Shown one piece after another: positions 12,201 through 21,384 of a stretch of 32,353 nucleotides of DNA (its first letter is position 1; every line of letters begins with the position of its first letter). The position numbers were made by a program, and so were the translations under genes. This DNA is from Pelargonium nanum (Eukaryota > Streptophyta > Magnoliopsida > Geraniales > Geraniaceae): NCBI GenBank assembly GCA_036897485.1, contig JAYMTF010000636.1:1-32353 (forward strand), written 5' to 3'. The notes below the pieces were generated by a model. That model had not been told where the DNA came from. It was given only the letters and a program-made list of their open reading frames with translations, and searched no databases.

Positions 12201-12542
12201 CCGCAACTCGTCGGTGACTCCAAACCTCTCCAGATCCTTGTCTTGCTGGTGTGGCTCGGCGAAATTGTCAGAGAGGTTGAGAGCGGCGACCGGAGCGATC
12301 CCCTCGGCCAGAGACTTGATCTGGTCGGCGCGCTTGAAGGCTTGGGTTTTGATCTGGTCAGCGCACTTGGTGGCCTCGACGGCGATCTCCTTGGAGCGTT
12401 TGGCGGTCTCCAAGACGATGTCGGAGAGCTTGGAAGAGCCGATTGCGAGCTCCTGAGACCGCTTCGCCGCCTCCTTCGTCAGCTCCTGCGACCGCTTTCC
12501 GGCCTCCTCCGCAAAGCTTCGAGCTTTGTTCCAAAAATCCAT
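5449..12542 (-). CDS. BSD domain-containing protein (six exons)
   Basis: Exons in coding order: 12542-12149, 11200-11070, 8472-8375, 7044-6833, 5763-5711, 5487-5449. Every intron is GT-AG, the phases close, and the stop is TGA; the product is 308 aa. Residues 14-76 form an amphipathic helix built of 11-residue repeats (lysines at 16, 27, 38, 48, 59 and 70). A VTDELREFMKGIT segment with F/FPL follows at about 109-130. The BSD domain spans about 158-208 and has the family marks QEKHAHLVLSAVKEISKLRY, LCPR and the diagnostic Phe-Trp pair F194-W195. The tail is acidic: DQDLDVFLLGDLGDSDDGP, then EGDGGFEDDLDKI. Plant homologues share this order. BSD domains occur in TFIIH p62, SYAP1 and DOS2; the repeat helix fits the SYAP1-like group, whose plant function is poorly known. 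Membrane or vesicle association is inference. Introns 1-4 are long and repeat-filled. Confidence 0.93.
5829..6450. repeat. Three diverged inverted-repeat elements (MITE-like) in BSD intron 4
   Basis: Three related copies fill most of the intron at 5764-6832: about 5850-5985, 6065-6222 and 6303-6450. All share caccaatga-like starts, a ggatccaac block, gctccgctcccacaaattcatt and a tttaatgtggtg-like block. The middle copy is best preserved: ttggcttaggttaagtcacc on the left is mirrored by ggtgtgtcttaacctaagct on the right. GA or CT microsatellites (for example 6246-6279) sit between copies. A fragment ggcttaacctaaac at 24333 may be a further terminus. The superfamily was not determined because no clean target duplication was found. 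Confidence 0.65.
7725..7736 (+). mobile_element. LTR-retrotransposon primer-binding-site-like motif in BSD intron 3
   Basis: The 12-mer tggtatcagagc is identical to the usual plant retrotransposon primer-binding site complementary to the 3' end of initiator-Met tRNA. The preceding text (agctaaaagtttaagctttt, then gggtagaag) resembles the end of a Copia-type LTR. No retroviral protein frame follows, so this is a truncated remnant. A direct repeat, aagtccgttgccactt (near 7618 and 7648), lies just upstream. Confidence 0.6.
8473..11069. other. BSD intron 2 (2.6 kb), no embedded gene recognised
   Basis: This AT-rich intron has good splice borders: a GTACAT donor after the codon for K175 and a TTTGTTTCAG acceptor. 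A plus-strand patch at 9684-9918 has less biased composition and short overlapping open frames in two phases, but neither gives a family I recognise and both end quickly. It may be a fragment of a mobile element. Confidence 0.6.
11552..12083. repeat. Direct duplication in BSD intron 1 (about 270-bp period)
   Basis: Segment 11552-11740 (starting ggaaatattttacattcc, ending tattgcaagtattagccaac) aligns with 11828-12008 with substitutions and small gaps. The next block, tcttcagaaaccaatcat followed by aatcaggaaat (from about 11790), recurs from about 12030, ending only some 65 bp before the exon 1 donor. About two and a partial third unit are visible. Minus-strand open frames through the two units give similar peptides (NLVEYCEIVTS and NLVEHCDIFTS), which reflects the duplication, not a gene. 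Confidence 0.8.
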
Positions 12543-12571
12543 CTCTCCCTCTCTCTCTCTCTCTCTCTCCC
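12543..12571. repeat. (GA)n microsatellite in the BSD 5' leader
   Basis: On the coding strand a GA-rich tract abuts the ATG of the BSD gene, so it should lie in the 5' UTR. GA repeats in plant leaders are common and can influence expression, but no effect can be read from sequence. Its length is likely polymorphic. Confidence 0.75.
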
Positions 12572-12721
12572 GCTCAGTTCTGTTAATTAGTTGGTGACCA
12601 ACAAAGGGACCAACTCACAAAATAGATTAACAAATAAATTAAATTTAAATTTACCTTATTAAATCACAAAATAAATTTGCATAAAAAAATCACAAAATAA
12701 ATTAAAATAATTTATCGCATT

Positions 12722-12997
12722 TTGCTTGATATAGCCATGTTTATGTATTGGGACGAGAAAATAATACTAGCAATGTTGGCGAAGTATAATAAGTTTGACG
12801 AGATCATTGCACGTCACGTAAAAAACATTTTAACTCCGCCTAAAATGAGGCTGGAAGATGATGTAAATGAGGCAAGGAGAAGGATATGTAGACCAATATG
12901 CGAGAGACTTAAGTCTTTAAGTTCGCGTTATGGGCGAATCTTTCTTTTTTTTTTTTTTTTTTGTGCGATAAGGTCTAGCAAGCATATTTTGAGATGA
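12722..12997 (+). other. Orphan open frame, possible degraded coding fragment
   Basis: A 91-codon frame starts 180 bp upstream of the BSD start, on the opposite strand. Its middle (ILTPPKMRLEDDVNEARRRI and CERLKSLSSRYGRIF) has a charge pattern and CpG use more like coding sequence than the AT-rich DNA around it. It ends in a poly-T tract read as polyphenylalanine, which argues against an intact gene. I do not recognise it; a gene fragment carried in by a mobile element is possible, as is chance. Confidence 0.2.
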
Positions 12998-13531
12998 GTA
13001 GTGATAAAATGTTCGATCTTGATAGAGACCATTGTTATTTCTATAAAAAAAATTGGCGACATATAGTTGGAGCTTTGGTCATTCTTGGTGCTTCGTCCTT
13101 CTTAAAATCGTACTCTCTTTAAAGAAGTTAATAGAACATTCCTAGTTCTTGGTTCAAAAGTAGAGCATCCATTGTAAGCTAATGACTTTCGGCTAATTAG
13201 CCTCTACAATGTTTTTTATTGGAGCAAAAGTCTTGACCAATTAGTAAAATAAAGTGGTTAGCACTCATATCTCTCCAAATCAAAATGCATTTATTCAGAG
13301 TAAGAGATTTCATGGTACTATTATCTTGTCTAATGAAGTGTTTAATAACATTCATCTGACGAAAAAAATTTGAAATGAGGCTTGATGCTAGACATTAGCA
13401 TAGCTTGCGATCTAGTTTGTTGGTCTTTTCTATTGGATGTTACGAACTCTTTCATTTTTTATTTTTTGAAAAGTGGAGTAGAGTGATTTCAGAATGTATC
13501 TCAATAGCTTCATTCTCAATCCTAAGATAGA

Positions 13532-13623
13532 GTTGGAAGATCAAACTTGATGAGACAGTATAGTTGGATTGAGGATTAAAGATAAAGTCGGAGGATCAAA
13601 CTTGATGAAACAGTATAGTTGGA
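13532..13623. repeat. 55-bp-period direct repeat
   Basis: gttggaagatcaaacttgat at 13532 recurs as gtcggaggatcaaacttgat at 13587. Each is followed by ga(g/a)acagtatagttgga. The two copies form an imperfect tandem in intergenic DNA. Confidence 0.75.
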
Positions 13624-13713
13624 GGATCATCTATAAATTTAACCCTAAAAAATAATTTGGTCAAGTCCATGTGCAAACCATTAACAATAAGTCCAATATA
13701 GTCCATTCACCGA

Positions 13714-14933
13714 TTTTACCTGGTCCAATCTTCTATCCATGATTTTTGAAGAATCTGATTCCAGACCTGGTCCGGTTCAGTTCTAAACTGATGCCCAATT
13801 TCAAATTTTGATTAGTGTTTTTAATACCTCATTTATTTATTTTGCACTAAAAAAAGATAGTATTTTATGAGATATTTTATAACTCATTTATTTTGCACTA
13901 AAAAAGATCGCACTACTGTAAGCAGTGGTGCGATCTTCTCTCCTTCGCTGGCCACCTTGAACTCGCCGGAATCTCCATTGCCAATAAGAGAAGGAGCTTC
14001 CCAAAATTAGTTAAACAAAAACTGAATAGGCAAAGCACATTCAATAAATTTTGGCTCCAACAAACACAAACACAGCTCATAGTGGTGGTGTTGTTGAATG
14101 TTGAGAGTTGAAGCGTCTAGGAAGAGGTCATCTTTTTACCTTTTTGTTAAAGAAATTAGTAAATCGGGACGAGCAATCCGGATCCTAACAACAAGCCAAC
14201 TTTCGCTATCTCCAAATTTTCCCAGAATCGGCTCATTTCAAAGAAGTTGTAAATTCGTCAACACATGAACTCCATACCTTAACTTGTATTGTGTATACAT
14301 ATACAACATAAAAACGGTTTGTCTTGACATAAACTTAAAATTCATTACACACAAACATGCTTTGCACTTGCAGATCTGCACCGCGAGGAGGAGCTTCAAA
14401 TTTGCAAGTTGCTTTGCACTTGATGAAAGAGGAATTGTTATTGATTACCAGGAGGCCGAAATCGAAACTCACTCTTCTTGTTGGTGAAGGAGAGAAGATC
14501 GTTGCACCACTGATTACAGTAGAGAGATGAGAGAGAGAGAAAAGAAGAAGAAGGGTAAAAACATAAAAAGTTGAAAAGTATAAAAGGGTAAAATAGTAAA
14601 AACACATTTTCTAATTATTATTTTATTTAAAACTAACTCCGTCAGATAGTTTTGACGAATCCCGTTAATGACTTAACAGAATGGACCTTGCGAGAACAAA
14701 ATGAGTGATACTTTGATCTCGCGAGAACAAAGTAAAGTATAAGGACCCCGATGGAATAAATGAGATAGTACAGAGACCTCTAATTTTACCTAGTCCAATC
14801 TTCGATCCATGATTTTTGAAGAATCCGATCCCAATCCCGGTCCGGACCAGTTCTAAACCGATGTCGAGTTCATTTATTTTTATTTTTTTGGCAGTATAAA
14901 AAGATATTTGGTAAGATATTTTGTCCACAAAAA
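13714..14933. repeat. Pair of dispersed repeats about 1.07 kb apart in direct orientation
   Basis: A block beginning ttttacctggtccaatcttc at 13714 recurs as ttttacctagtccaatcttc at 14784. They share ccatgatttttgaagaatc, a ggtccgg-type core, cagttctaaac(t/c)gatg, and gapped matches on to a gatattt block (to about 13879 and 14933). They could be two insertions of one short element, or the ends of a small composite element. The outer borders do not give a clear target duplication. Confidence 0.6.
13904..13937. repeat. Short perfect-looking hairpin
   Basis: aagatcgcactactg, a taag loop, then cagtggtgcgatctt gives a 15-bp stem with one mismatch and a 4-nt loop. It is GC-richer than its AT-rich flanks. 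The stem is too short for an ordinary plant miRNA precursor. It may be a transposon-end remnant or a cruciform-prone site. Confidence 0.75.
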
Positions 14934-15095
14934 AGAAGTCATTTTGTATCAAACAAACGGGTCTCAAGGATTTGCCGGTACACAGCGACGGCGATTTAAA
15001 GAACACATATCGTATAGCATCAGACAGATGCATTGTACAATAAACCCCACAGTTAAACCCCAAATCAAATGACAACTCACCAATCAGAACCGGGT

Positions 15096-15205
15096 ACGTG
15101 TCGCCTCCTCTGTCATTTATTTTGTAGATAAAATAATAGGTGGCCGACAAGTCGACAACCTGATTTGTGGACAGTATCCTCCTTCTCCTCCGCCGTCCAC
15201 GTGTC
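15096..15205. promoter_or_regulatory. Two ACGTGTC (ABRE/G-box-like) elements upstream of Dof
   Basis: ACGTGTC occurs at 15096-15102, and CACGTG within tccacgtgtcc at 15198-15203. These are about 320-420 bp upstream of the Dof ATG. ACGT-core elements of this kind bind bZIP and bHLH factors and often mediate abscisic acid or light responses. Use at this gene is inferred from position only. Confidence 0.5.
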
Positions 15206-15518
15206 CCCTTTCTACGGCCCCGATCTCCTCCCTCCTTCGTACGGTCCACCTCTTGCCGTCGTCAACCATCTCCATATCTGCCAAACAGTTGCGCCTATGT
15301 CTGTAGGGCTAGTTTCGTAATTTCACAATACGAGCACCATTTCTGTAAATTTGGTGGTTTGCGAGGGTCACTTTGGTCACTGGAAATAACTAAAAAAAAT
15401 TGTTAGAAGATATGTAGTGTAGAGGATATTTGTCAGTCTGGAAGCACTCTTCTCTTGTGCGCTGTTTCAGAGAGCTTTCACTGTCACCAATTTTCCCGGA
15501 AAATTTTGATCAAAAGAA

Positions 15519-16319
15519 ATGCAAGACATTCACTCGATCGGCGGCGGCGGCCGGTTATTCGGCGGCGGAGGAGACCGGCGTCTCCGGCCGCACCAGCACA
15601 GCAACCACCAGGCGCTCAAGTGTCCGCGCTGCGACTCGCTCAACACCAAATTCTGCTACTACAACAACTACAACCTCTCGCAGCCCCGCCACTTCTGCAA
15701 GAGCTGCCGCCGCTACTGGACCAGAGGCGGCGTCCTCCGCAACGTCCCCGTCGGCGGAGGCTGCCGGAAAACCAAACGCTCCTCCAAGCACAAAGAAGCC
15801 GCCGCGGCAGCGCCGCCTCGGGAGCAAAACAAGTCGAACTCTCATTCCAGCAGCGAGAGCTCCAGCCTGACGGCCGCTGTGGCGGCCGAGGCTGTGCCGG
15901 AGTCGAAGTTTTTGGCGGTTCAGAATAAGACAAACCCTAGCTTCGAGCACGAAGCTCATCCCCTGCCGGAGCAAGGCGCCGATTGCGGGATATTCTCGGA
16001 GATCGGAAGCTTTACGAGCCTGATCACTTCTTCGAACGATCCGTTGCTGTACGGACTGAACAATGTTTCCGACATTTCGCAATTCAGAATGAGCCACGAG
16101 CAGCCGAAGATGATGAGCGACGACGACGACAAGATCCAGGAGCTAACCGGCGCCGGCGGGCTGCTTGATCAGACGGTCCAGGCCGAGTTCAGATCAAACA
16201 ACGGAGGATTTGGATCGTTGGATCAAGCTATGTTTGATCTTCCCAGCACCGTTGATCAAACATACTGGAGTCACACGCAGTGGGCCGATCAAGATCAACC
16301 AAATCTATATCTCCCGTAA
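15519..16319 (+). CDS. DOF5.4: Dof zinc-finger transcription factor, DOF5.4/OBP4-like
   Basis: An intronless 266-aa nuclear DNA-binding protein. The Dof finger spans about residues 33-87 with the exact C-X2-C-X21-C-X2-C spacing (C35, C38, C60, C63), the hallmark strings [15 protein letters not shown] and RYWTRGG, and the basic end [12 protein letters not shown]. Dof factors bind AAAG cores. Family membership is certain. Assignment to the OBP4/DOF5.4 branch rests on the MQDIH start with Gly-rich [10 protein letters not shown], the serine stretch [12 protein letters not shown] (about 108-119), the SEIGSFTS block and the C-terminal [13 protein letters not shown]...LYLP, all shared with the Arabidopsis protein as I remember it. 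OBP4 restrains cell-cycle progression and root growth; the same role here is inference. The ATG is the first in a short CT-rich leader. The GC-rich coding region contrasts with its flanks and generates several long spurious frames on both strands. Confidence 0.96.
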   Translation: MQDIHSIGGGGRLFGGGGDRRLRPHQHSNHQALKCPRCDSLNTKFCYYNNYNLSQPRHFCKSCRRYWTRGGVLRNVPVGGGCRKTKRSSKHKEAAAAAPPREQNKSNSHSSSESSSLTAAVAAEAVPESKFLAVQNKTNPSFEHEAHPLPEQGADCGIFSEIGSFTSLITSSNDPLLYGLNNVSDISQFRMSHEQPKMMSDDDDKIQELTGAGGLLDQTVQAEFRSNNGGFGSLDQAMFDLPSTVDQTYWSHTQWADQDQPNLYLP

Positions 16320-16771
16320 ATCTCTTCAACCTCTCAGGTCTGACTATATAAATATATATCAAACAAAAAAAAAATCAAAAAAACAAAAAAAATTATATAT
16401 ATAATTTATATTGGAAACTCGCCAAGAAATCAAACGAATTTATGGATTTTGATTTCTGAGAGTTTGATATGAGAATTTGGATATGACTGCTCTTTCTTCC
16501 ATGTAAATTTTTTTAAGAAAATATTTTTTTTTCTATTTGTTTTGGGTTGTGTTCTTGTTCATCTCTAACTAACTTTCAAGTTAGTTTTCTTCTTCTTTGC
16601 TAATGTACTGAATTCAATTAAAATATAGAAAATAATATTCCAGTGTGTTTACATTTTTATTTTTATTTTTTACTTGGCTTGATAATTGTTGTGAAAATTG
16701 GGTTGAAAGTGTAAATAGAGTGGAAGCGTACGGGCAAGTAGTGCGTGCGTACGTACCTGGAGAGTGGGGCC

Positions 16772-16844
16772 CACGTGGAGGTGACCATTCCCATGCGCGA
16801 TTATGTGTCCACGTGGCCGGTGGTGATGACGGTGGGGTCACGTG
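16772..16844. promoter_or_regulatory. Cluster of three CACGTG G-boxes downstream of Dof
   Basis: CACGTG occurs at 16772-16777, 16810-16815 and 16839-16844, in the contexts cccacgtgg, tccacgtggcc and gtcacgtgac. A further CACGTG lies at 18041-18046. Three palindromic hexamers in 73 bp of locally GC-rich DNA is more than expected by chance. It could be a distal enhancer of the Dof gene, or the promoter of an unannotated transcript. Function is inferred. Confidence 0.5.
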
Positions 16845-16923
16845 ACTTGGTAACAAACATATCGGGGTCGGTTTGTCCTCACCCTCACCCTTCCCTTATA
16901 CGTGTATTGTCAAGCTATGGATC

Positions 16924-17102
16924 TATAGCTGCCCATTTGGACCCAACTAGTGGGTATCCAACACCCGACTATAATTTTTATCCGACCTTAACTCAACTCA
17001 AAGTCGGTAGGGTCGGATTTATCGTGTAAATTATATGTTCAGTTCGAGAAGTCCTACGGCATTTAATATATTTTGTGCCTGAAATTCGAAACTACATCGG
17101 GG
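16924..17102. mobile_element. hAT-like MITE, right end lost
   Basis: The left terminus tatagctgcccatttggacc matches tatagctggccatttggacc of the copy at 24911. Shared interior marks are a tgggtatccaacacccga block, a gggtcgga block and ttttgtgcctgaaa near 17075-17090. The right inverted terminus is not present, so the copy is truncated or strongly diverged. Confidence 0.55.
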
Positions 17103-17416
17103 ATTTATTTTAGCGGTGAATTCATTATGTATTACTCTTTTTGACCGTCATGTTTTTTCGAATTTTATTAATATGGTTGTTGTTTTTAAGTTAGTTATAT
17201 ATGAATCGTTAATTGTATTTTTATGATAAGTTAGTTTGTATTTTTTAACCATTATCACGAAAAGTCGAAAACACAAAAGTAAATATATTGTATACTAACT
17301 AACTTATTCTTATTGTTTTTCAAAATAAGAATATGAACACTCGTTTTTAACTCAGATTTTAATCATATATTAGTGCAAATATCATGTATGATTTTCTAAC
17401 TTGAAATGAGGGGGAT

Positions 17417-17650
17417 TAGGGATGGCAATTTTGGCCATAACTCATTACACGATATGAATTGGAGAGTATTTGAGTTCAGCATAATCGGGTTCGTGTTGAC
17501 ATACTCAACTCGTTTCAGAATCAGGTAGTATTCAAGTCGTCTTTTTCAACCCGTTTAACAAACGGTCTAGATTACAGTTGGCATGATTAACAAAAAGCTA
17601 TACTTTCAACACGACACAAACACAAGCTATGAAGGCGAATTGCCGCCCCG
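17417..17650. mobile_element. hAT-like MITE with tagggatggcaa terminus
   Basis: The element starts tagggatggcaattttggc, a terminus typical of a common plant hAT-derived MITE group. The interior carries the expected cgggttcgtgt, caacccgttt and acacgacacaaacac blocks. The right end gcgaattgccgccc is the inverted complement of the start. Flanks agggggat and cggaggat agree at 6 of 8 bases, consistent with an aged 8-bp target duplication. Confidence 0.7.
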
Positions 17651-19199
17651 GAGGATAGGTACGTAGCAAGATGAGGTGGACACATGTGAGGGAGAGGGAC
17701 CCAGCGGGGTTTAGGTGGGTTGGTTAGTTGTTAGTGAGGGATGGGACCAGCGGCATGTGCGGACGATGGTGGTCTCCACATCAGCATAATGATATAAGGT
17801 GGGTGAGCTATATATCAGATCCCACCACGTTTTTGTGGCTTTCATGACTCCATTTTACGCCTATTAATGCACCACATTATACTCTTTTAATTGCTCCCGA
17901 ATTGTTTGGTTTTAGATATGGGTAGCTAATTTATTCTTAAATATGAATCCAAAATAGTTATAGCTAGTTTTTGTCGGCTTTTGTCTAATATAAAATATAA
18001 AATATAAAATATATAAAATAATTATTTTGCTACTACCAAGCACGTGGGTTAACTGATAAGGAGTTGTTCCAGCTTAATCTACCATTGTAGTTCTATCCGG
18101 CTCGAATAAAGATAGTTTAAGTGTTGTATGACTTAAAAACGCTGATTCCTGATCGCGGGTCCGTTTCGAAAACTTCATGGTTAAAAGCAAATAATTATAA
18201 TAATTATAATTATTATTGTTGTTGTTGTTGTTGTTTTGCTGACTGCGGTCTAACAACAACAAATGACTCATGTGACAAATACATGACCCATTACGTCAGA
18301 CTACCTAAAGGAAAAACTGACAAAAACTAAGTGCAATAACCGTGAAATGAATATAAGGATCATATAACAAATTGAGTCTATATACAAAAGTTCAGTAATC
18401 ACATTAGACGTTTTATTTTGAAATTACGAGTAGGCGTATGAGTCAGATATTTCTAGAACAAAAAAGAGAAGTAATGTAAATCATGCAACTGTTAGTTTTT
18501 GACCAATCAGTGAGTGAGTGAGTGAGTGGTGTCATAGTCATGCATTTACTACCATTTGGTACTTGGAGTCATCTCCTACTACAATTATACATGTCTATAA
18601 TTGTTGCATACTTGTTTTCAAACTTGTCTACTTCAATTTCCAGAAAATTCAAACACCACCATTAATTTAGTTGAAACAAGTAGAGTATATGAATTTTTTT
18701 AAAAATCATTAAAAATTTTCAAAATCCACTCTATAGACAGAAATTCATTCTTGATTTTTTTAGATATTTTAGTATTTTCATTATATATTTGGATTATTTA
18801 TCTAATCTTCAAAAACTAGGCCAAAAAATTCATATTTTTTTTCAAAATTTTCCCAAATCTTTTAGTGTGCCTTAATGACATATTGAGTAATTTTTTAAAT
18901 TAATTTTGCAATTTTTAAAAGTATTGCAAGAAAATTATTTTTTTAAAAAACTTCAATAAAAACAATTCAAAATATCCCAAAAAAATTTAGAATGCAAATT
19001 CTACTTATCGATTCCTCAAAAAATAAAATCTCAAACTTAATAGTGTTAGTAATGGTGTAACTTATAGAAACATTTTGTAGTTGGTTGAAACGGTTTAAAA
19101 TCTTTGTAACTATGTGCATAACATGAAACTTTTTAAGTAGCTATATGCAATTATCAATTTGAAATTTCACATTGTAAGCATGTTTTGATTACTATTGAA

Positions 19200-19240
19200 A
19201 TTGAATTTGAGTTTGAATTTGATTCAAATTCAAATTCAAT
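19200..19240. repeat. AT-rich hairpin, 18-bp stem
   Basis: attgaatttgagtttgaa (19200-19217), a tttga loop, then ttcaaattcaaattcaat (19223-19240). The stem has one mismatch. It has a simple-sequence character (gaattt units), and could extrude as a cruciform or arise by slippage on a palindrome. Confidence 0.8.
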
Positions 19241-19346
19241 TATACAACTCTCTAAATACCTAATTTTGTTCAAATCCAACATTTTAAATGAAAATTTGGC
19301 CCAACATATCATAAAAGAAGTTAAATTTAAACATTGTATGCATGTG

Positions 19347-19589
19347 TAGAGATGATAATTCAAATTTCGGATTAGATTCGAGTTGTATATGATTTTTGAA
19401 TTTGGTTTGAAAGGATCTAACTCAAACGCAACTCAAAAAGATGAGATTTTCAAATATTATAGGTAAAATGTTTATATTTGTTAACCGAACCTAAAACTGA
19501 TGAAATTTATCTTATGCAACTCGAAATATGAAAAATATATAGATTGTATTACTGGTGTCCATAAAATTGGGTTCAAATTGTCAGCTCTA
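19347..19589. mobile_element. hAT-like MITE
   Basis: The left end tagagatgataattcaaatt is mirrored by the right end aattgtcagctcta, finishing at 19589. The interior is AT-rich and has lost most of the gggtcgg-type core. The 8-bp flanks do not match well, so the insertion is old or the borders are off by a few bases. Its 243-bp length equals that of the next copy. Confidence 0.5.
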
Positions 19590-19921
19590 GCTAGTTGTAG
19601 GAGAGCTAAACTTTAATGGGCTTAGGCCTAAGTTTTCATAATTCATATTGAGCCAAAGACCAAGGTATATAAACTTTGATGATACTTGTTTTACAATGAA
19701 GCTTGAGGGATGAATCAAAAGTTTTGAGGCCCATAACAAATTGATATTTTTGTTTGTGTAAATTGATTAAAGTCAACAACATATGCACATGGGATGGTGG
19801 GGCTAGGTAGTCCAAAATAGGAATCTACATCTTTTGCAAGAGGAAAAGAGTGAGTTTTGATTGTTTGGAAGTGAAAGCATGTAAGTCTATAAATATATAT
19901 AGCAAGAAGGGTAGACAAATA

Positions 19922-20164
19922 TAGAGTTGTCAATTTGGACCTGAATCTGCAGGTACCAAACACCTTACCCTATTTTCATCCTACCTTAACTCAATCCGAC
20001 CCATTTTTGAGCCGGATCATATAATCTCACATAATTCAATGTATTTTATGCCGGATTTAAGTTAAAGCTATACAACCTGAATTCGTCCAGTCCAAAGTAT
20101 TTCAGAGTCGGGTTCATGTTAGGGTTCTACAAACCGACCCGGCCCTATTTTTGCTAGCACCTAG
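19922..20164. mobile_element. hAT-like MITE
   Basis: It begins tagagttgtcaatttggacc and ends tttttgctagcaccta. Shared interior marks with the other copies include caggtaccaaacacc, ttaactcaatccgaccc, ttttatgccgga and ccgacccggccc. No convincing target duplication is visible. It lies 332 bp to the right of the preceding copy and in the same orientation. Confidence 0.6.
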
Positions 20165-20904
20165 TGAATATGTAGGAGCTTTCACAATCTATGAAGATTG
20201 GAAAAGATATGGGTGTTGATGGGGGGTCCCCTAGGCTAATGGGGTGTCACTATCCTAAGCCACCAACTTTACATGACACTACCATCTATTGTGTACGTAG
20301 TAGAGTAGTCTTGGGCCCCCTAGATGGGTCCCACACCCATCTCCTATCTATCTATAGACCCTTCTAAGTTCTAAAGACTTCACCTTACTTGCTTGTTTTG
20401 CTCCTAATTATAGGCTCTTCCTCCTTTTCCATATATGTTTTTCATCATCCTTCCCTCCAAATATGTTTGTTTTATTCATTAGTTTCAAAATAAACGTCAC
20501 GTTTTAGATACATTTTTTACTCAAAATTAATGACTTATTTAATGTTTTTAGAGAATTAATTATGGATGAATTATCAATATTATCTCTATAATTTGTTGAT
20601 TAGTGTTTCTTAAGTTTGTTTAAACACAAGTCCATTGAGATGAAAAGTAAATATTAAACATTAACTTCTTCTTTTTCAAAATAGAAAATAAGGACACTTA
20701 TTTTGAGACTAGAAAAGTTGATCATTTATAATATTTTATGTTCTAACCGACTATGTACGATGAATAAGATTTATTATAATTATAAAATAAAATTTATGAA
20801 GTTACATTTGATTCAATCAATCAACCTGATCATGGATCTATAAAAAGTGAACAAAACCAAGCAATGTCGAAATTCATTATAACTTCTATTACTACAACTA
20901 ATCT

Positions 20905-20935
<31 letters not shown>

Positions 20936-21117
20936 ATATTGCATTTTGGCGTAATAATGGAATGACAATAATAGTAAGAATGAAATAAGAACTTTATTGT
21001 GTAATATTTGGCGACATCTTGAAATACTTGGTGCAAAAGCAACTTATTTATGATCCATTGTTGAAAACTCTCATCATCAAGAGGTCTGCACGATACATCT
21101 AAGTCAAAAAGGCATGG

Positions 21118-21240
21118 GTCAACTTCTCTTATAATGTTTAATTTTCATGGCCTGCGAAATAATGAGTCAACTTCTCTTATAAAGTTTAATTTTCATGGCC
21201 TGCGAAATAATGAGTCATCTTCTCACATAAATTTTGACCG
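21118..21240. repeat. 48-bp tandem repeat, two and a half copies
   Basis: Starts of gtca(a/t)cttctc fall at 21118, 21166 and 21214, exactly 48 bp apart. Units contain a ttataa(t/a)gtttaattttc block and tggcctgcgaaataatga. The first two units are nearly identical and the third breaks off at acataaatttt. This array is separate from the GC-richer 48-bp array that follows. Confidence 0.9.
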
Positions 21241-21384
21241 CCACGCCTTAAAGGTATATATTAACTTCACTGACGAAAAATCAATAGTCGTCACTCAAGA
21301 AGTGCACGAGTAGGAAAACTAAATTTAAGATGGAAAACGAGAATCAAAGAAACACTGAGATAAATTAGGAGGGAACCACCATGG

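Larger units (their letters stand above)
12543..15518. promoter_or_regulatory. Divergent upstream region of the BSD and Dof genes
   Basis: This stretch separates the two divergently oriented start codons and must hold both promoters, though at nearly 3 kb a shared bidirectional promoter is not implied. Visible contents: an orphan open frame at 12722-12997, a 55-bp-period repeat near 13532-13623, a strong hairpin at 13904-13937, and a dispersed-repeat pair at 13714 and 14784. Near the Dof start there are CT-rich DNA, a CCAAT box (about 15080) and two ACGTGTC elements. No TATA box was found at a convincing distance for either gene. Confidence 0.6.

Noticed and set aside
12136..12590. Two plus-strand open frames (106 and 146 aa) opposite BSD exon 1
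   Set aside because: They are antisense to a well-supported exon, and their repeats (LLRPLRRLLRQLL) mirror the 33-bp repeats of the true frame.
14665..15249. 194-aa minus-strand open frame upstream of Dof, the longest continuous frame in the window after Dof
   Set aside because: It is arginine-rich low complexity followed by unrelated hydrophobic sequence, runs through repeat-derived DNA and the Dof promoter, and shows no recognisable domain.
15555..16097. 180-aa minus-strand open frame, and other long frames, over the Dof gene
   Set aside because: These are shadow frames from the GC-rich Dof coding sequence; only the plus frame at 15519 has a conserved domain and family ends.
20205..20342. 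Possible MITE bounded by agatatgggtgt and acacccatct
   Set aside because: The inverted termini align only with gaps, and no target duplication or second copy was found in the window.
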